Assembly: GCA_037975125.1 (NCBI GenBank)
Contig: CM075862.1
Span: forward strand, 17,313,125 to 17,377,124
Length of the DNA stretch: 64,000 bases
DNA from: Latrodectus hesperus
Lineage: Eukaryota > Arthropoda > Arachnida > Araneae > Theridiidae
Direction: 5' to 3'
Part shown: positions 23,201-37,100 of the stretch, in pieces
Numbering within the stretch: the stretch's first letter is position 1
How the letters are laid out: every line of letters starts with the position of its first letter
The notes under the pieces: model-generated
What the model saw: only the letters and a program-made list of their open reading frames with translations
Database searches by the model: none
Told to the model about the DNA's origin: nothing
Program-made: the position numbers and the translations under genes

Positions 23201-25100
23201 AAGATATTAAAATGAAATATAGAAAAAAATATTTGTTTGAATCCACCTCATCGCAAAATATGACAAACTAAGATGAAAGCATGAGATCGATCATGAGTTA
23301 TAATTCTGAGAAGCCTTTTTTATTTGCCTTCTCTGTAGCTTTTAGTTTAAAATATGCCATGTAACTTAAAAACTTTTGCTTCCAGATGATAATGTACAAA
23401 TTTGAATATATTTTTTCAGAACAAAGTAACTTGGTTCAAAATAAAATTCCAAATGTTATCAACTGTTTTTGCAATGTCTTATCTGTACAATGAACTGAAT
23501 TCGTTCTTGAATACAATTGAACAAAGCTGATTCTAGATTAAATAAGTTAACTCAGTAGTGGCACCTGTTATTTATTTTATGAAACATGCAATTTTTTAAA
23601 CTTAATTGTCAGTTTTTTGTTGGAGAATGTTTTTTATCAGATTATCAGCAGTGGCGTATAATACGCACTGCAAAATTCTAGCACATAACCTGTCGATTAC
23701 ATACAGGAAAGTATGATATTTTTTAAATAATAAAATTAATTTGTGGGTGTAAAAACGTAATGGTTTTCTTCTTATATTTCATAATTTATAATTCAAGCAT
23801 TTTTTAACATATATTTTATTTTGAATTTTTTCCTGAAATTTTTCACTGCCTCTTAGAATTTCAGCACTGAAGTGGAAAATAGGAAAAAAGATTTTTCGAA
23901 TATATGTATTTTTTAAATTAACTTGATTCCCCAGATTTATCAAGAGTCTTATAGGATTTTTCTGATTGAATGATAACTAACCATAGTAATTACAATTTTT
24001 TAATAAATATGCTGCAAAATTTCATGTAGAATTGTATATATATATTTTTTCATCTTTTTGCTCTTAGTGAAATGTATTTCGATTGGGACATTATATATAT
24101 CACCTTGCATAAACACCAATATAATTACACATTTTTCATGCATAATTCAGTTTTTTTTCCTATGCAGTATACTTAAAAAGTACACTAGTATATAAATAAA
24201 AAAATCATACTACTTTTACTTTATACATTAATATCTTGGGGGAGGGGAATAGAAGAAATTGTATTTACATATCTAAAGTTATTTTAATATTTATTATTGA
24301 TATAAATTTTGAAATTTCTGTACATAAATTATCATGTGTTAGAAAGTATTTCTTGAGAGTGTAATTTTTTTTGAAAATTATCTCATTAAAGTTTACAAAA
24401 TAAAAAAAAATTTTGAATCAGTATTTAAAGATAATTTATGTACATGTGTTTCCAATGTTGTGTATACATTATTTTTTTTATCATTTATGCATGTATTTTA
24501 AATGAGGAATATTATATCCTTATTACTATGCCACATGTATGAAGTATTGCGAGTGCATTAATTTTATCTAAAAAGATTCTATTGTATTTTTAGTGGCAAT
24601 TACTGAATGGAATAGACATGATAATTTGGATGAAAATATTATAAGTTGTATGGCTGAATATATCCAGTAAGTGTATTTTATAATGACACGCAAATTTCTC
24701 TTTTCCCTAATATTACTATTGACTTTGAGCTTCTTATCACAAATTAATATAACAAATAATTCTAGAGAAAGTTCATTATTTATCTTAATGTCAATATTAC
24801 CGCTTTATAGGAAATGGAATTTACTTAGTTCCTGAACAAGTTAATTACATCAATTGTCATCCTTTATATGGGGCTTTTTAATGCTCCTTTATATTAAAGC
24901 CCTAAATATTCTCTTGAATGAAAAAAAATGAATGAAATCATTCTAGTTTGATATGTTTTTCTTTATTTCTATTTGCTAATTACTTATTACTGCATAAGGC
25001 GTAATTTTTAGTAATGTCTTGTAGTTCATAATATAATAAATCAGGATTTTTGTTTTTAATTAAATTTAGTTTAGGCATATTCCTGTTTCTTATTAAAATG

Positions 25101-25182
<82 letters not shown>

Positions 25183-28100
25183 TATTTGTATACCAGGAAA
25201 AATATTTATCAAAATTTTCTTTTAATTTTCTGCTATAACAAGAACTTTTTTAATTTATGAATTTCAAATAATTTTTAATTTTTTCATTAACTTTTTAACA
25301 AATGAAGTTGTTTTAGTATGTTAAACTATATGTGTAAATTGAAACTAATATATAATGGAAACAACTTATGATCTAAGTATATGTTCAAAAAATATTTATA
25401 AGTTGACAGAAATGTATAATTGCAAATTTATTTAAATATATTTATTACTGTTATACTTTTTGTTATTCATTTTAATAGCATAGCAGCATTTTTATAATAG
25501 TTTCAGTTCTGGCTGCATAATTATATATATAGATATATGCTGACACAACATCTCCATATATTCAAACACACACACACATATATATATGTGTGTTTGTACA
25601 CATTTATGGAGATGTTGTGTCAACAGATGCAATCATCTATAAAAGATTTATCAAAATAAATTACCTCCAAGTGATTTATTTTGTTATTGACATAACATAT
25701 GTTAGGTGAATATTTACAGATGATTGAGAATTGAAGAAGGCAAAATATGGATGCTGATGAAAATAAGCAACCACCTGTATGTGCAGTCACTTAAAATGTG
25801 CCAAGTAATTTTTTAATCCACAAACAGATAGTGTCATTAATTCCTTTTCTAAAGTGGTAGTTGAATAGTCTTATCTAAGAAAATAACTTATACTATTTTT
25901 TGGCCTTAAAATTCAATAAAATGAAGGACAGGGTGTAGATTATACTTCTAGCAGGCTATTTGGATAAGCATGTTGAGAGTTAGTAAGTGGTTTATCTATT
26001 TCTCTTTGATATCTATTAGGTTTTAAATTTCTTATAGGAGAAAAGATGTTAAGCTGATGATACATCTGAAAGTTTTAGCTTCACAGTAATTATCTTTTCC
26101 TATTTTAGGAATAATTATTACGAATAGGATTAAAACCAAAGGATGTACTTGCTCTGCAAATTTTATGTAGAATAAGAATAATGTATCAGATTTCTACTTA
26201 AAGTGCCAGTACAATACCATCCATTCCTGGTGATTTATATAAGGCTTGGTGGAATTATAGACTGTTTTGTTTTTATCATAAATTATATGTATTACAAATA
26301 CCTTATTTACTTCTATCACATTTGGATGTAGAGGGTGCAGATGTGAGAATTCCTATCATTTTTCTGCGACTTGGAAAGTGAACTTTGAACAATTTAGCCT
26401 GGATTTCCCTCTCATATTCCTAAAAATTACAAAAAATTACTAAAACAGTTTTGTAGAGTTTAGACTGCAGTTATTGTCTTTAGATGTTATTTTAACAAAT
26501 CTTACATTAGCAGGCTGTCTTGATATGAGTGCAGTATTTTTCCAGGAATTCTGTTCAGAATTCTTGATAGCTTTATTATAAAGTTCCAGTTAGTAATTCT
26601 GCCACTCATGATTTTCTTTGCTTTATTAAAGACCTTTTCAATGTTATCTAAATAATTGAACTCCTTAATACACCAAGGAACATATCCTTGTTAACAAGCA
26701 TTACTGACCTTACAATTATGATGGCAATCTTGGAGAATGTCATGTTTCATCTGATCAAAAACTTACTTCCACAGACTTCTCCAATCTTTAATATAATCAA
26801 TGCTCTGGCTATTACAAAGTAAGGTCAATGAATTTTCTTCTACTTCAGTACTTCTTAGTAATAAATGTAGACTCATTATCTTTATTAAGGGTAAATATAT
26901 TATAATATTAAAGAAAATTGATGTAAATGCATATAATGAAATTTATTCTTAATGATCATCACCTCATTTGTTGCAATCACTACTTCCATACTTGGTGTGG
27001 GGAGCATTTGCATCATATTCCATGATAGGCTTTTTACTCAAACTGCTATGATGCAGATATATTGAAAGACTAACATATATTGAATGTGTGTTATCTTTTA
27101 AAGGAAGATATGTAGACTAAGATGATTTTATCTTTGATGCCTTAATATGAGCAAGATATTTTTATAGCAATATTATCCTCACTTAGGTAATTAACCAGAA
27201 TCAAGTAATTTAGCAACATATATCATAACAAATGTTAAAACTTTGAAAATGGACATCCAAAGCAAAACCATTGGTCCAGAATCAGCAGTTTATAGCTTTA
27301 TAATTAATCCAGTTTTAACCCCTGCTCTAATCATATATATATGTAGTTGACTATGACGATAGTTAAGTTTGATTTGTGATACTTTGATGAATACCATTAT
27401 GGTATCCAAAGAAGCTAGGAAAGGGCATCATTCCTAATGTAACCTCAAATATAGTCACTTTAATTTCCTGCAAAGTCTTTTGTAACTTGCTCCTAGATAA
27501 AGAACTAGGCTGTGTAAGTTTTATCAGAACTAGTGTTTAGTTCTAGTTTTTCAATTTTGAGTAATTTTGATTTTTTATGGATAGTAAATGTTTTTTATAG
27601 TCCTTTTCTATAGCAGCTAGAAATGCATAATATTCTAATGCAGATATTTTATTTACTTCATTTTATCTATTTTATGTGTACTTTTTAAAAATTATTCATT
27701 TCTGTAATGTATGGGTCTTTATTCTAAACAATATTCATTTACATTCATTGACTTTTGTCTACTAATTTTAAAATTTTGCCATCTATTAAAAAATAAATAT
27801 AACATTAAAAATAATAGTAAATACTATTTTGTCAGTGAAGCTGTTATAATCTATCATTAAATTAATTTTTTGATTTAAAAAATCAATTATTTTAACCAAA
27901 CAAATTTCAGAAAATTAAAAATTTTGGAAATAATTTTAGAGGATTTTTAATAGAATTTTTCTATTATCAATTTTCAATAATTTAAAAAATTTTTATTGCT
28001 AGAATATAAAATTTGCAGTTATGAAATTTTATTTATGCTTGTAGTTATTCATTCAAATTTATTTCTGCTTCTCTTTTCTAAATTTTTAATTATTTATTGC

Positions 28101-31100
28101 AGGCAACTTAACACTAAATTACCAGGATATGTTTTTGAAAGTGACTTTGTAAGAAAATTCTTCTTGCCTTCAAATCCTAGTCGCGCATCTTTAATGCGAA
28201 ACTTAAAGAATACTGATCACAAACAAAGTGACCTTCCTCCTAGAAGTTCTCGTCTACGTTCTCTCACAGTGTACAATTCTCAAATGTCAGGCAATTCTCC
28301 TGGACATCATCACGAGAACAAACATAAAGCCCCAAAAAGTACTTCTCTGAGGAAGTACAATGAAAATGGGTATTTAAACAATTTTTAACTTTTGCTAAAT
28401 TTATTTATATGTCTGAGTATTTATATATGTTCAAAGATTTATTTACATGAAGCTATTATGCATATGATCATAGAAAAACTTGTAAATCTTTTAATTACTA
28501 AAATACTCTTAATTTTAGGACTCTTGAGATCTTAAGGTTTAATTTTTCTTGATAAATATTTTAGTACCAAATCAATTCTTTAATAATTTTTTCCCTAGCC
28601 CTTCTAAAGGTGATAACCATTTTTTTAATAAAGTTTTCATATTAATTTTTAACATGAATTTATTTAGTGTATTTGATGAGTTACCTCTTTTGCTTGAGGT
28701 GTATATTTTCAAGATTTTTAAATTTCTTAAAGCTGTTTCACAACTTTAACTATTAAGAAAATTGACTGGATTATTTAAAATTCATATTTCTTATACATTT
28801 ATTTTAAAATTCCTTTAAGTTGTATTTAAGATAAGTGTTTATTTATTTATAAATTTTTTAAATCACATTTGTTATGCTCATCATATTGAAATATTATTCG
28901 TCTTATCAATTAGTTTCAAATTTTAATTTACTTTTTTATTACATTGAAAGAAATGTTATGTTACAAAAATATTTTGATATTTGTAAATTGTTTCCACAGT
29001 TTTGACATTTTTAACATATAAAGATGGCATATTAACTGCTTTTATAAATTAAAGTTAATTTTTGAAGTGTGTATATTCCCTTATTAAACAATTTACAATG
29101 ATGTGCACTCGTTAATTTTTTTGTAGAATACTAATTTTAGTTGTATCAAAGTCAAATCAAAAATATTCTTCAGAAAATGATGGAATGATTAATTCTAGAT
29201 TTTTCTTGTTTAGTTTCCTTGTGAATTAACTGTTTCTTTTAAATTAAACAATTTGAGAATAATCAAAGATTTGGATTATTAGTTCAAATCAAATCATAAC
29301 AATACACAAATATTTGTCATTCATTATCAATACATTTATTCTCATTATTATTAGATTTAATAGATATTCATAAATGACTACAAACTTATTTCTCATTTTA
29401 AAAAAGCAAAAATTGTTTCTAATTTCTTAAAATAATTGTATCTCATTGAACTCTTTTAAAAAACCTAACTTCAAAATAATTTTAACTATTTTAAAGTAAT
29501 ATACTGAAAAATATATTGATATTAAATGTTTTTGTACTTGAAAATGTTGAATTACATTGAGATTTTAATATAATATTTGTTATATAAAGGTTTTAATAAT
29601 TTTGAATAAACTGGTTATCAACTTTTTAACTATTTCCTGGGTACTTACTGAAACTTAATAAATTAATAACTTCACAGTTCAATTAAATTTGTATGCAAAG
29701 GTATTTGGATTCATAATTTTATTAATTTTTAATGGACATTAATTTTAAAAAATACATTTATTACTAGCAGTTCAGTGTAAGCATGTTAAACTTTAATCTA
29801 AATTTATTTTTTATATAATAATTCATTTGCTAAAAAAATATTCGGAAGTAATATTTTGTAGTAATTTCTTTAATTTTGAATATTTGAAGTTCTCTTACAA
29901 ATATTATAAAATAGAAATACTTTTAAAATCAAATGAAAGACATGATTTCAAATTAACTGAACAAATAAGAGCTCAATTTATAATACAACTATTTCTTCAG
30001 GTGCTTATTATTTAATTACTGGCTAAAAATAACTCAATGCCTGTCTGGAATGTTGGTTAATTTTTCTAAATGATTGAAATTTAAATAACTGTAACCTAGA
30101 AAAATTATACTCATTACATTTGCTTTTGTATAAAAAGTAGGAAACTTGCAGGAAAATTATTTCAAACATTTTAATGCGACATGTGAATTTTTATTCAGCT
30201 TAAATAATATTTTAGGTTATACTTTGAAAAAGGTCATATTTTTATTTTTAATTAATTTGTGGAAGCGTTCTCATGTTTTGGAGATTTCTTTTTAAATTTA
30301 AAACTGAAATAATTTGTAAAAAGAAATGTTTTTATAAGTTTATTATATATTGCACTCACTAACTATTTTGTAGATCTCAGCTTTTTATGATTTACGTAAA
30401 ACAAATTTAAATATTTGAAAGTGTTCTTAAAAACTTAATTATTGTCATGCTAATTATGACTATTTCATTATTTGTGTATCATTTAATATATGTGACATTT
30501 ACATGATTATTATAGTCCAACCTTTGTTATGATTATTCTTCAAAATGAAAATTGATTGGTTCTTCTACTATAAAAATTCTCAACTCTTATACCACATACA
30601 TTTAAAAATTAAGATTATAAGCTATTAAAATGTGAGTACATGGGGTTAAAATTTTCAGTTTGAATTGAATTTCTTTATTTCATAAGTAGATAAAATAAAC
30701 TATTTTAAAGTATGTGATTTCTTAGACTTATAGTTTCATTGAAATTTCATGATTTTATTTTCACTAATGAATATTAGTTTTACATTGTACACTCCAAAAA
30801 TACATTATTTTTCAATATCTTATTATTATATATAACTATCCAAATGATAAATAAAAATATTTTATTTTTACAAAATTTTTCTTTTCAGCTATCATTCTAA
30901 TATCATTAATTATGAATAATTATTTGGAAACTTAGATTTCTGTTTACATCAGTATAATTTTTTTAGTAAATCTTTTTAATTTCTTATCTAATCAATATGT
31001 AAATTTCTATTTATATTGATTGAAACATTTAACATTTAATTCAATCTAGCAAAATATATGCCCAAGGATCTCCAATGCATTCACCATTGCAGTCTCCTTT

Positions 31101-34100
31101 GTCTTCACCTTATGTCTCCCCAGAGAATTCAACTACAAATTCACGGGCCCCATCTCCATGGAGTTCTACTGTCACAAATGCTGATCGTTGTAGCTCAAAT
31201 ATGACCTCGTTAGATAAATCTCAAACCAAAGATTCACTTCTTGAGCAGTGGGACCATGTTAAAGCTAATAGATTAGAAGAGGTGATATGAACAATGTTTT
31301 TTCATCAAGAGTAAATCTCGTATATCAATTTATTTTGAATTGATTTTTTTAAATTATTTTAATTTATATTAAATAGTCTAAGATTTAACATTTTGTGAAA
31401 ATCTGATTTTAATAAAAGATGATTATTTTTATTTTTTGCTTAATTTTTCTGTTTTTCTTTAATAATACAAAATAGAAATTAAAAAGTATATTTGTGTATA
31501 GAGTCCTATTAATAATTTGTAACTATTTTGATGGATTGCTTTTAGTCTTATCTTGAATTATTTTCCTGCATCTCCACATAATAAATATATTATTTAAAGG
31601 CTAGCTTGGTTTTTCAAAAAATGACTCCAACAGTTAAAATCATATTTATTTATGTTTTAAATTTTTATATTTATATTTAATTTTTTTTTTAGTTACCTAC
31701 AATGTCCATTGAAGAACTTGAGGTATTGGGTATTTTGAAAGATAATGGAAACAAAATGCTGAAGTCTCTGAATAGGAAAAGGTAAATTAAAATCATGTAG
31801 AATTGTTAAAAATACATTTTTATAAATTGTATAGTTTCATTTAAACATGAAACAATCTGAAATATTAAAAATAGCCTTGAAAAAATTTTTCTTTGTATAA
31901 CAACAGACATGTTTTATTGTAATATTTCCATTATTTATAACAAAATGTCTGTTGCTCTAGAACAAAATAATTTTATCACATCAAGTCACTGATTAAACTT
32001 ATTTCTCTTTATTGGTATAGAAAAATATTTAACATGTTAATTAAGAAACATAGATAACATACATTAAGCTTTGAGTTTTCAACTCTTGTGTTAATTTTTT
32101 GTCAATTAAACATTTTTGTTCATTTCTTGTGTATTCATAATATAAGCTTTTGCTTTTTTTTAGATATTTAATCTTAAGTTGTTTTAAATAATGAAGAAAA
32201 GCTTTCTTAAAAAAATTAAAGAAGTGAATATTTAGAATAAAGTATTTTATTGACTTTTAAACAGTGAGTAAGAGTTTTAGAGTTGTGGAACTACATTAAA
32301 AGATAAATGTTCACGTTCCTTAATGATATATTTTATTTATTCATTTACTTGCCTTTATAAATCAGAAGAAAAAATTTTTAAATTAGCTAACTTTGTCATA
32401 ATTTCATTGTTGAATAATTTCTATTTACATTATGTATAATTTTAATTAAAATTTTCTTTTATGTGAATGAGGCAATGTTTATAAAAATATTGGCTAAAGC
32501 TAAATGTAACAAAACTAATCATTTTTATGTAACTTTTAAGAAATACATGTTTAAACATAAATATACATGTTTAAATGAAGAAAATATGAAATTATTTTTA
32601 AAATTTAAAGAAAAGTTGTTCCTTACAAATAATAAAAATAAACAATAAATAGAACAGAAAATAAAAATTAGCAAAACACTTTTCCCAGTTTGTGTAAAAA
32701 ATAAAATTAAGAAAAGCTATATTTAGAAAATGTTAAGTAGAATGGTAAATAATCTAAATTATTTGAAAGAAGAAAATATATTTGTTTCAGCAGAAATTTG
32801 TTTTTGTTTTGAAGGTTTCAAAATCGAAATAAAAAATCAAAGGTAACCTACTTTATACACAGTAATGTCATTTTTTACTTGTATAATATATTTAAAAAAT
32901 TAAGGAAATTTATGTTAATTTATAAATTTTTGGCCGTTTTTTCTATTTTTGTTATGAATAAAAATTTGCTATGCTTGAAACAAATTTACTGGAAAATGAT
33001 GATATATTAAACAATGCAATAAAGTTTGCAAGTTATATTGCTCTAAATTTTTCAGTAATTAAAATCTCCAAGATTTCCAATTATTTCTCAAAGGTTTTCA
33101 TATTTTCTTTATCTCCTATTAAGTTGAATGGTCAGTTTGTGGGTTCAAATCCTACTGTGGATTTGAATATGAGTAGTGGTTTGGAATCTACTTTGAACTG
33201 TGTAGATCCTGACTTAATTAGACCTTGTGTGCAAAAAATTGCCATTGAACAACAATCAAAAATTCAATCTATTTTCTATTAATTTAATTTGTGTAAGCTG
33301 GTATGAAAGTGTGCTACATGATTAACTTATCAGTAGATTGCTGTAATTATTTTAGTTCTGTTAATGCATAAAAGTAAATATAAATAATTTATAAAGAAAG
33401 ATAATTTATGAATGTTTATTTAATTTTAAAGTAAAATAAGTATTTTAGAAAATCTATATAAAATGTATAATTTATTATGTATAGATTTTCTAAAATACTT
33501 ATTAATTGAAAACAAAAAAATTAGAAACTGATTATAAGAATTAGCTTCTAATTTTTGTATGTTTTCAATTAAGTATTTTCATTATTGATAAATATATATT
33601 ATTTATTTAGAATTCTCTGTTTTAATGTTAGGATTTTAAATTTAGAAATATGGGATTTGTTTCAATGTATATTTCATGTTTAAAAACTATTTATTTTTAG
33701 CCCTCCCAATGGTGTTATTGGCTGCTATATTCCTAAAAGTGTTTTGAATCAGAAGTCTATTTCATTAAATCAGTCGAATAGTAATGACAGCTCTCCCATT
33801 TGTTCTGAATATTCTAGCCCACCACAAAGTCCATCACCAGGTGAAACCTGCAATCAAAGTAGTTCACTTAGTTCCAGTAATGATGAAAATGGAGAAAAAA
33901 GTAAGAATGTTCTCCATACCTATATTTTTATTATTGTTATTTTAAATAAACTTTTATTATTCCAAGATTCAAATTTAAAATTGAACCTCAGATTTAATTT
34001 TTTCTCTATGAGCTATCATTGAATTTTATTTCATATATTTATTAATGATAAATCCTATGCTTATTAGATTCTAATGATATAAAATTATCAGATTAATAAA

Positions 34101-37100
34101 GTGTAAAAGACATTTTTAAAGCTTTTTTTATCACTTTATTAAAATTATTATTTCAAACTTTATTAGTTCAAGAGAAATTTGTTCCAAAAAGATCAAATCT
34201 GTTTTATCATTTGTTAAATAAAATTTTGTAATAAAATTATTTAGAATACAGTAATAAAGTAAAATCACCATTTAATGTTTTTCTGTTAATTTTATGTAAT
34301 TATTATTATTAATTAGAATTGTATTTATTTTAACCTAAAAAAAGCTCTCTCAATCCATCAAGAACATTGTTATTAAAAATAAATTATTCTGGGAAAGTTC
34401 TTCACTTCTGTCAAAATTCAATTTGAAAAATTAAAAGCAATATGCAGTGAATTATCTTTAACACTGTTCAACTGAATTTGTAAGAAATCACAAAAATGAA
34501 ATTTTAAAATAGTTCTCTGATTTTTCCTGTAAAAAAAGAATCATTTAAATTTCCGTGTTTAGAAATTTTAAATAAATCAAAAATTGTATGGAATACAATA
34601 CTTCTTCTTTCTTCTTCATACTTCACTTATCTTCTTTCAATGTGTTTTTAATTTATTTTTAAAATAATCTATTAATTGAGCAATTTTTTTTAAATTGATA
34701 ATGTCTTGATGTAGTTTGATAGCTATATTTTCTCAGTCTATAAGTATATTAATATGTATTTTATGGTCTTCTCATTATGTCCAAACCCTATATAGCTTTT
34801 TTGTTTTCTTCTATATTACCAGGAAATATGCAAAAAAGTATTGTTGTTAGTAAAATGGGCATGAATAAAAAACTTTGCTCTTTCATTTCAATAACATTGA
34901 GTCCAAGTAATTTGGAGTTTAAACCTGCGTATTGTGACGTGCTTTCTCCCATCTTATGATGTCAAATCGATTTAATAATTATTTTCAGTCAGTTGTATAA
35001 TTTTGAATAGAGAAACTACTGAGACTATAGAGATACGTATGAGAATATGTCTCATTTGTTCATTATTTAAATATTTTTACTTTGAATATTTATTGTAACG
35101 AAAAGGATGCTCACTTTAATGAGATAGATTCAAATAACACGATGCTACAAATCTGCTAAGCATCAATAATTGAAACAAATGAGCTGTGAAAATTATTTAT
35201 CTTCAATTAAAAAATAATTTTTGTACTTCTTTTTTATATACATTTATTTACAAACACAAGCATTTAGAAATTTTTTTAGTAAGTCTTTAACTATTTGTAC
35301 AAAAGTTTGCTTTACTGTTATGTACTTTAGCTCAAATTTAATATCTTGAGTTTCAATCTCAAACTTCATTGGAAATAAAAGAGCAAATACAAATTTTGAA
35401 AACAAATCATTACTACAACAGTTTTGGTTTTTTTTTAGTTATTTAACTTGAATTCTTTAAATACCAAAATTCAAAACTGCTGTGTGTATTATTTGGTCTA
35501 TCTATTAGAACATTTCTGGATCTTATAATTGAGATTATATCTATATTAAATTTGAGAGCTGAACTATCCAATAAAAATAATTAATTTCTAATGGACAGCA
35601 TTTACAATATGTTGATCCTGGAGCCTATCAAGAGTGCCATTTCTCGTCTAATAAATTAAATTTATTATTCTAAAATTTTATTTTATCTCACTTTTATGTA
35701 TCTCTTATGAGAATGATGGTTTAGTTTGAGAATTTACTACTTTAATGAAGTAATGAAAAAAATATGGACTAATTAAAAAATAATTTGCTGGAAATCCTTG
35801 TTTGTCAGAAATATCAAATCTGGATTCTATCACTTTTTGTGTGAATTGAGTATCTTTAATTTTTAATAAAATAAGTTATAGTTAAATGTTTTCCTTTAGT
35901 GAATACTTTTGATGATGTGTGTATTCATTTCAAATCGGTATATACTTCTAAAGGTATTGAGAAATTTCATTATTAAAAAATAATTTGAAATATGTATTAC
36001 TGATAATGAAATCAGTGGATATGTGCATAACTTATTTTTAATCTTTTCACTTCTAATTTTTTCTTGGTAAAATTGTTTATTTAATATTTTGAATTACTTT
36101 ATAATTGTTGAGTTTCTGCCTCTTAATTTCTAGGCAATTAAAAATTACTTTTTATGTGTTAAATGATTTTTATTTAACTTATGTTTTTAGGACCTTTATC
36201 TAGTGCTTTAACAGATTTATGTAAAATTGAAGATTCGGATACTTGTGATGCGTCTTTAAAACGAACTGATGATGATTCACAAAACATTAAAGGAAACATG
36301 AATCGTTCTTCTTTATCTGTGATTCCCTTGGCAATACCTTATAGCACCATTGTCACTCAACTGCCCCCTCTTCAAAATATGAAGCCTGGTTATTTACCAA
36401 TTCCATGCCGGACAAACAGTGCTCCACAACATCTAACACCTGGTACTGTTGTTTTTGACAATCAATATTCAAGGGTTCCCTTGGCAAGTGCTCTTACATT
36501 TATACCAGGTCCAACAAGATCTCATCCTGATAGGGTGATGTCTTCAGTAAGCCTGCCAGTTTCAACAATATCCCCATTTCCTGTGGTAACTTCTGGTTCT
36601 GCCACAGTTCCAAGTGCTTCTTGCAGTATCACAACTCATAAAAGCAGTAATATGACAGTGGTTACTAATTCTGGAGCTTCCAGTAGCAGAATTCCACCAA
36701 AGAATATTAATCCTGTTAGAGATTGTGATGTTTCCAACAAACCTTTACTACAAACTACTGAAGCAACTTATGCTGCAAGTTACATTTTGAACTCAACATC
36801 TCCTTTAACTGTGGCATCATGCCCATGCTTTACTACAAACTCTGCAAGACCGTCCCCAGCTCCTTCACCATCAGTAATATCTCCCGTAGCTGCACCACAG
36901 ACATCTGTGCCAGTGTCTATGTCTTACATTGGAATGCCATATCTATTCCACCATTCCATACCATTTATTCAAACACCAGGTAATGGTTTTGTGCCACAGC
37001 CTGGTGTAGCGAATCCTGGACAAAGTTTTAGCTATACTCTACCAAATGGAATTACTGCAATATCTCCAGAGCTTATATATCCAGAGCAAACGTATACTTT

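Noticed and set aside
28549..30015. Several 60-70 codon frames in intron 7
   Set aside because: Phe/Lys/Asn-rich AT-driven frames with no motif or splice support.
34777..34959. 60-codon frame in intron 10
   Set aside because: No homology, no splice fit, isolated.
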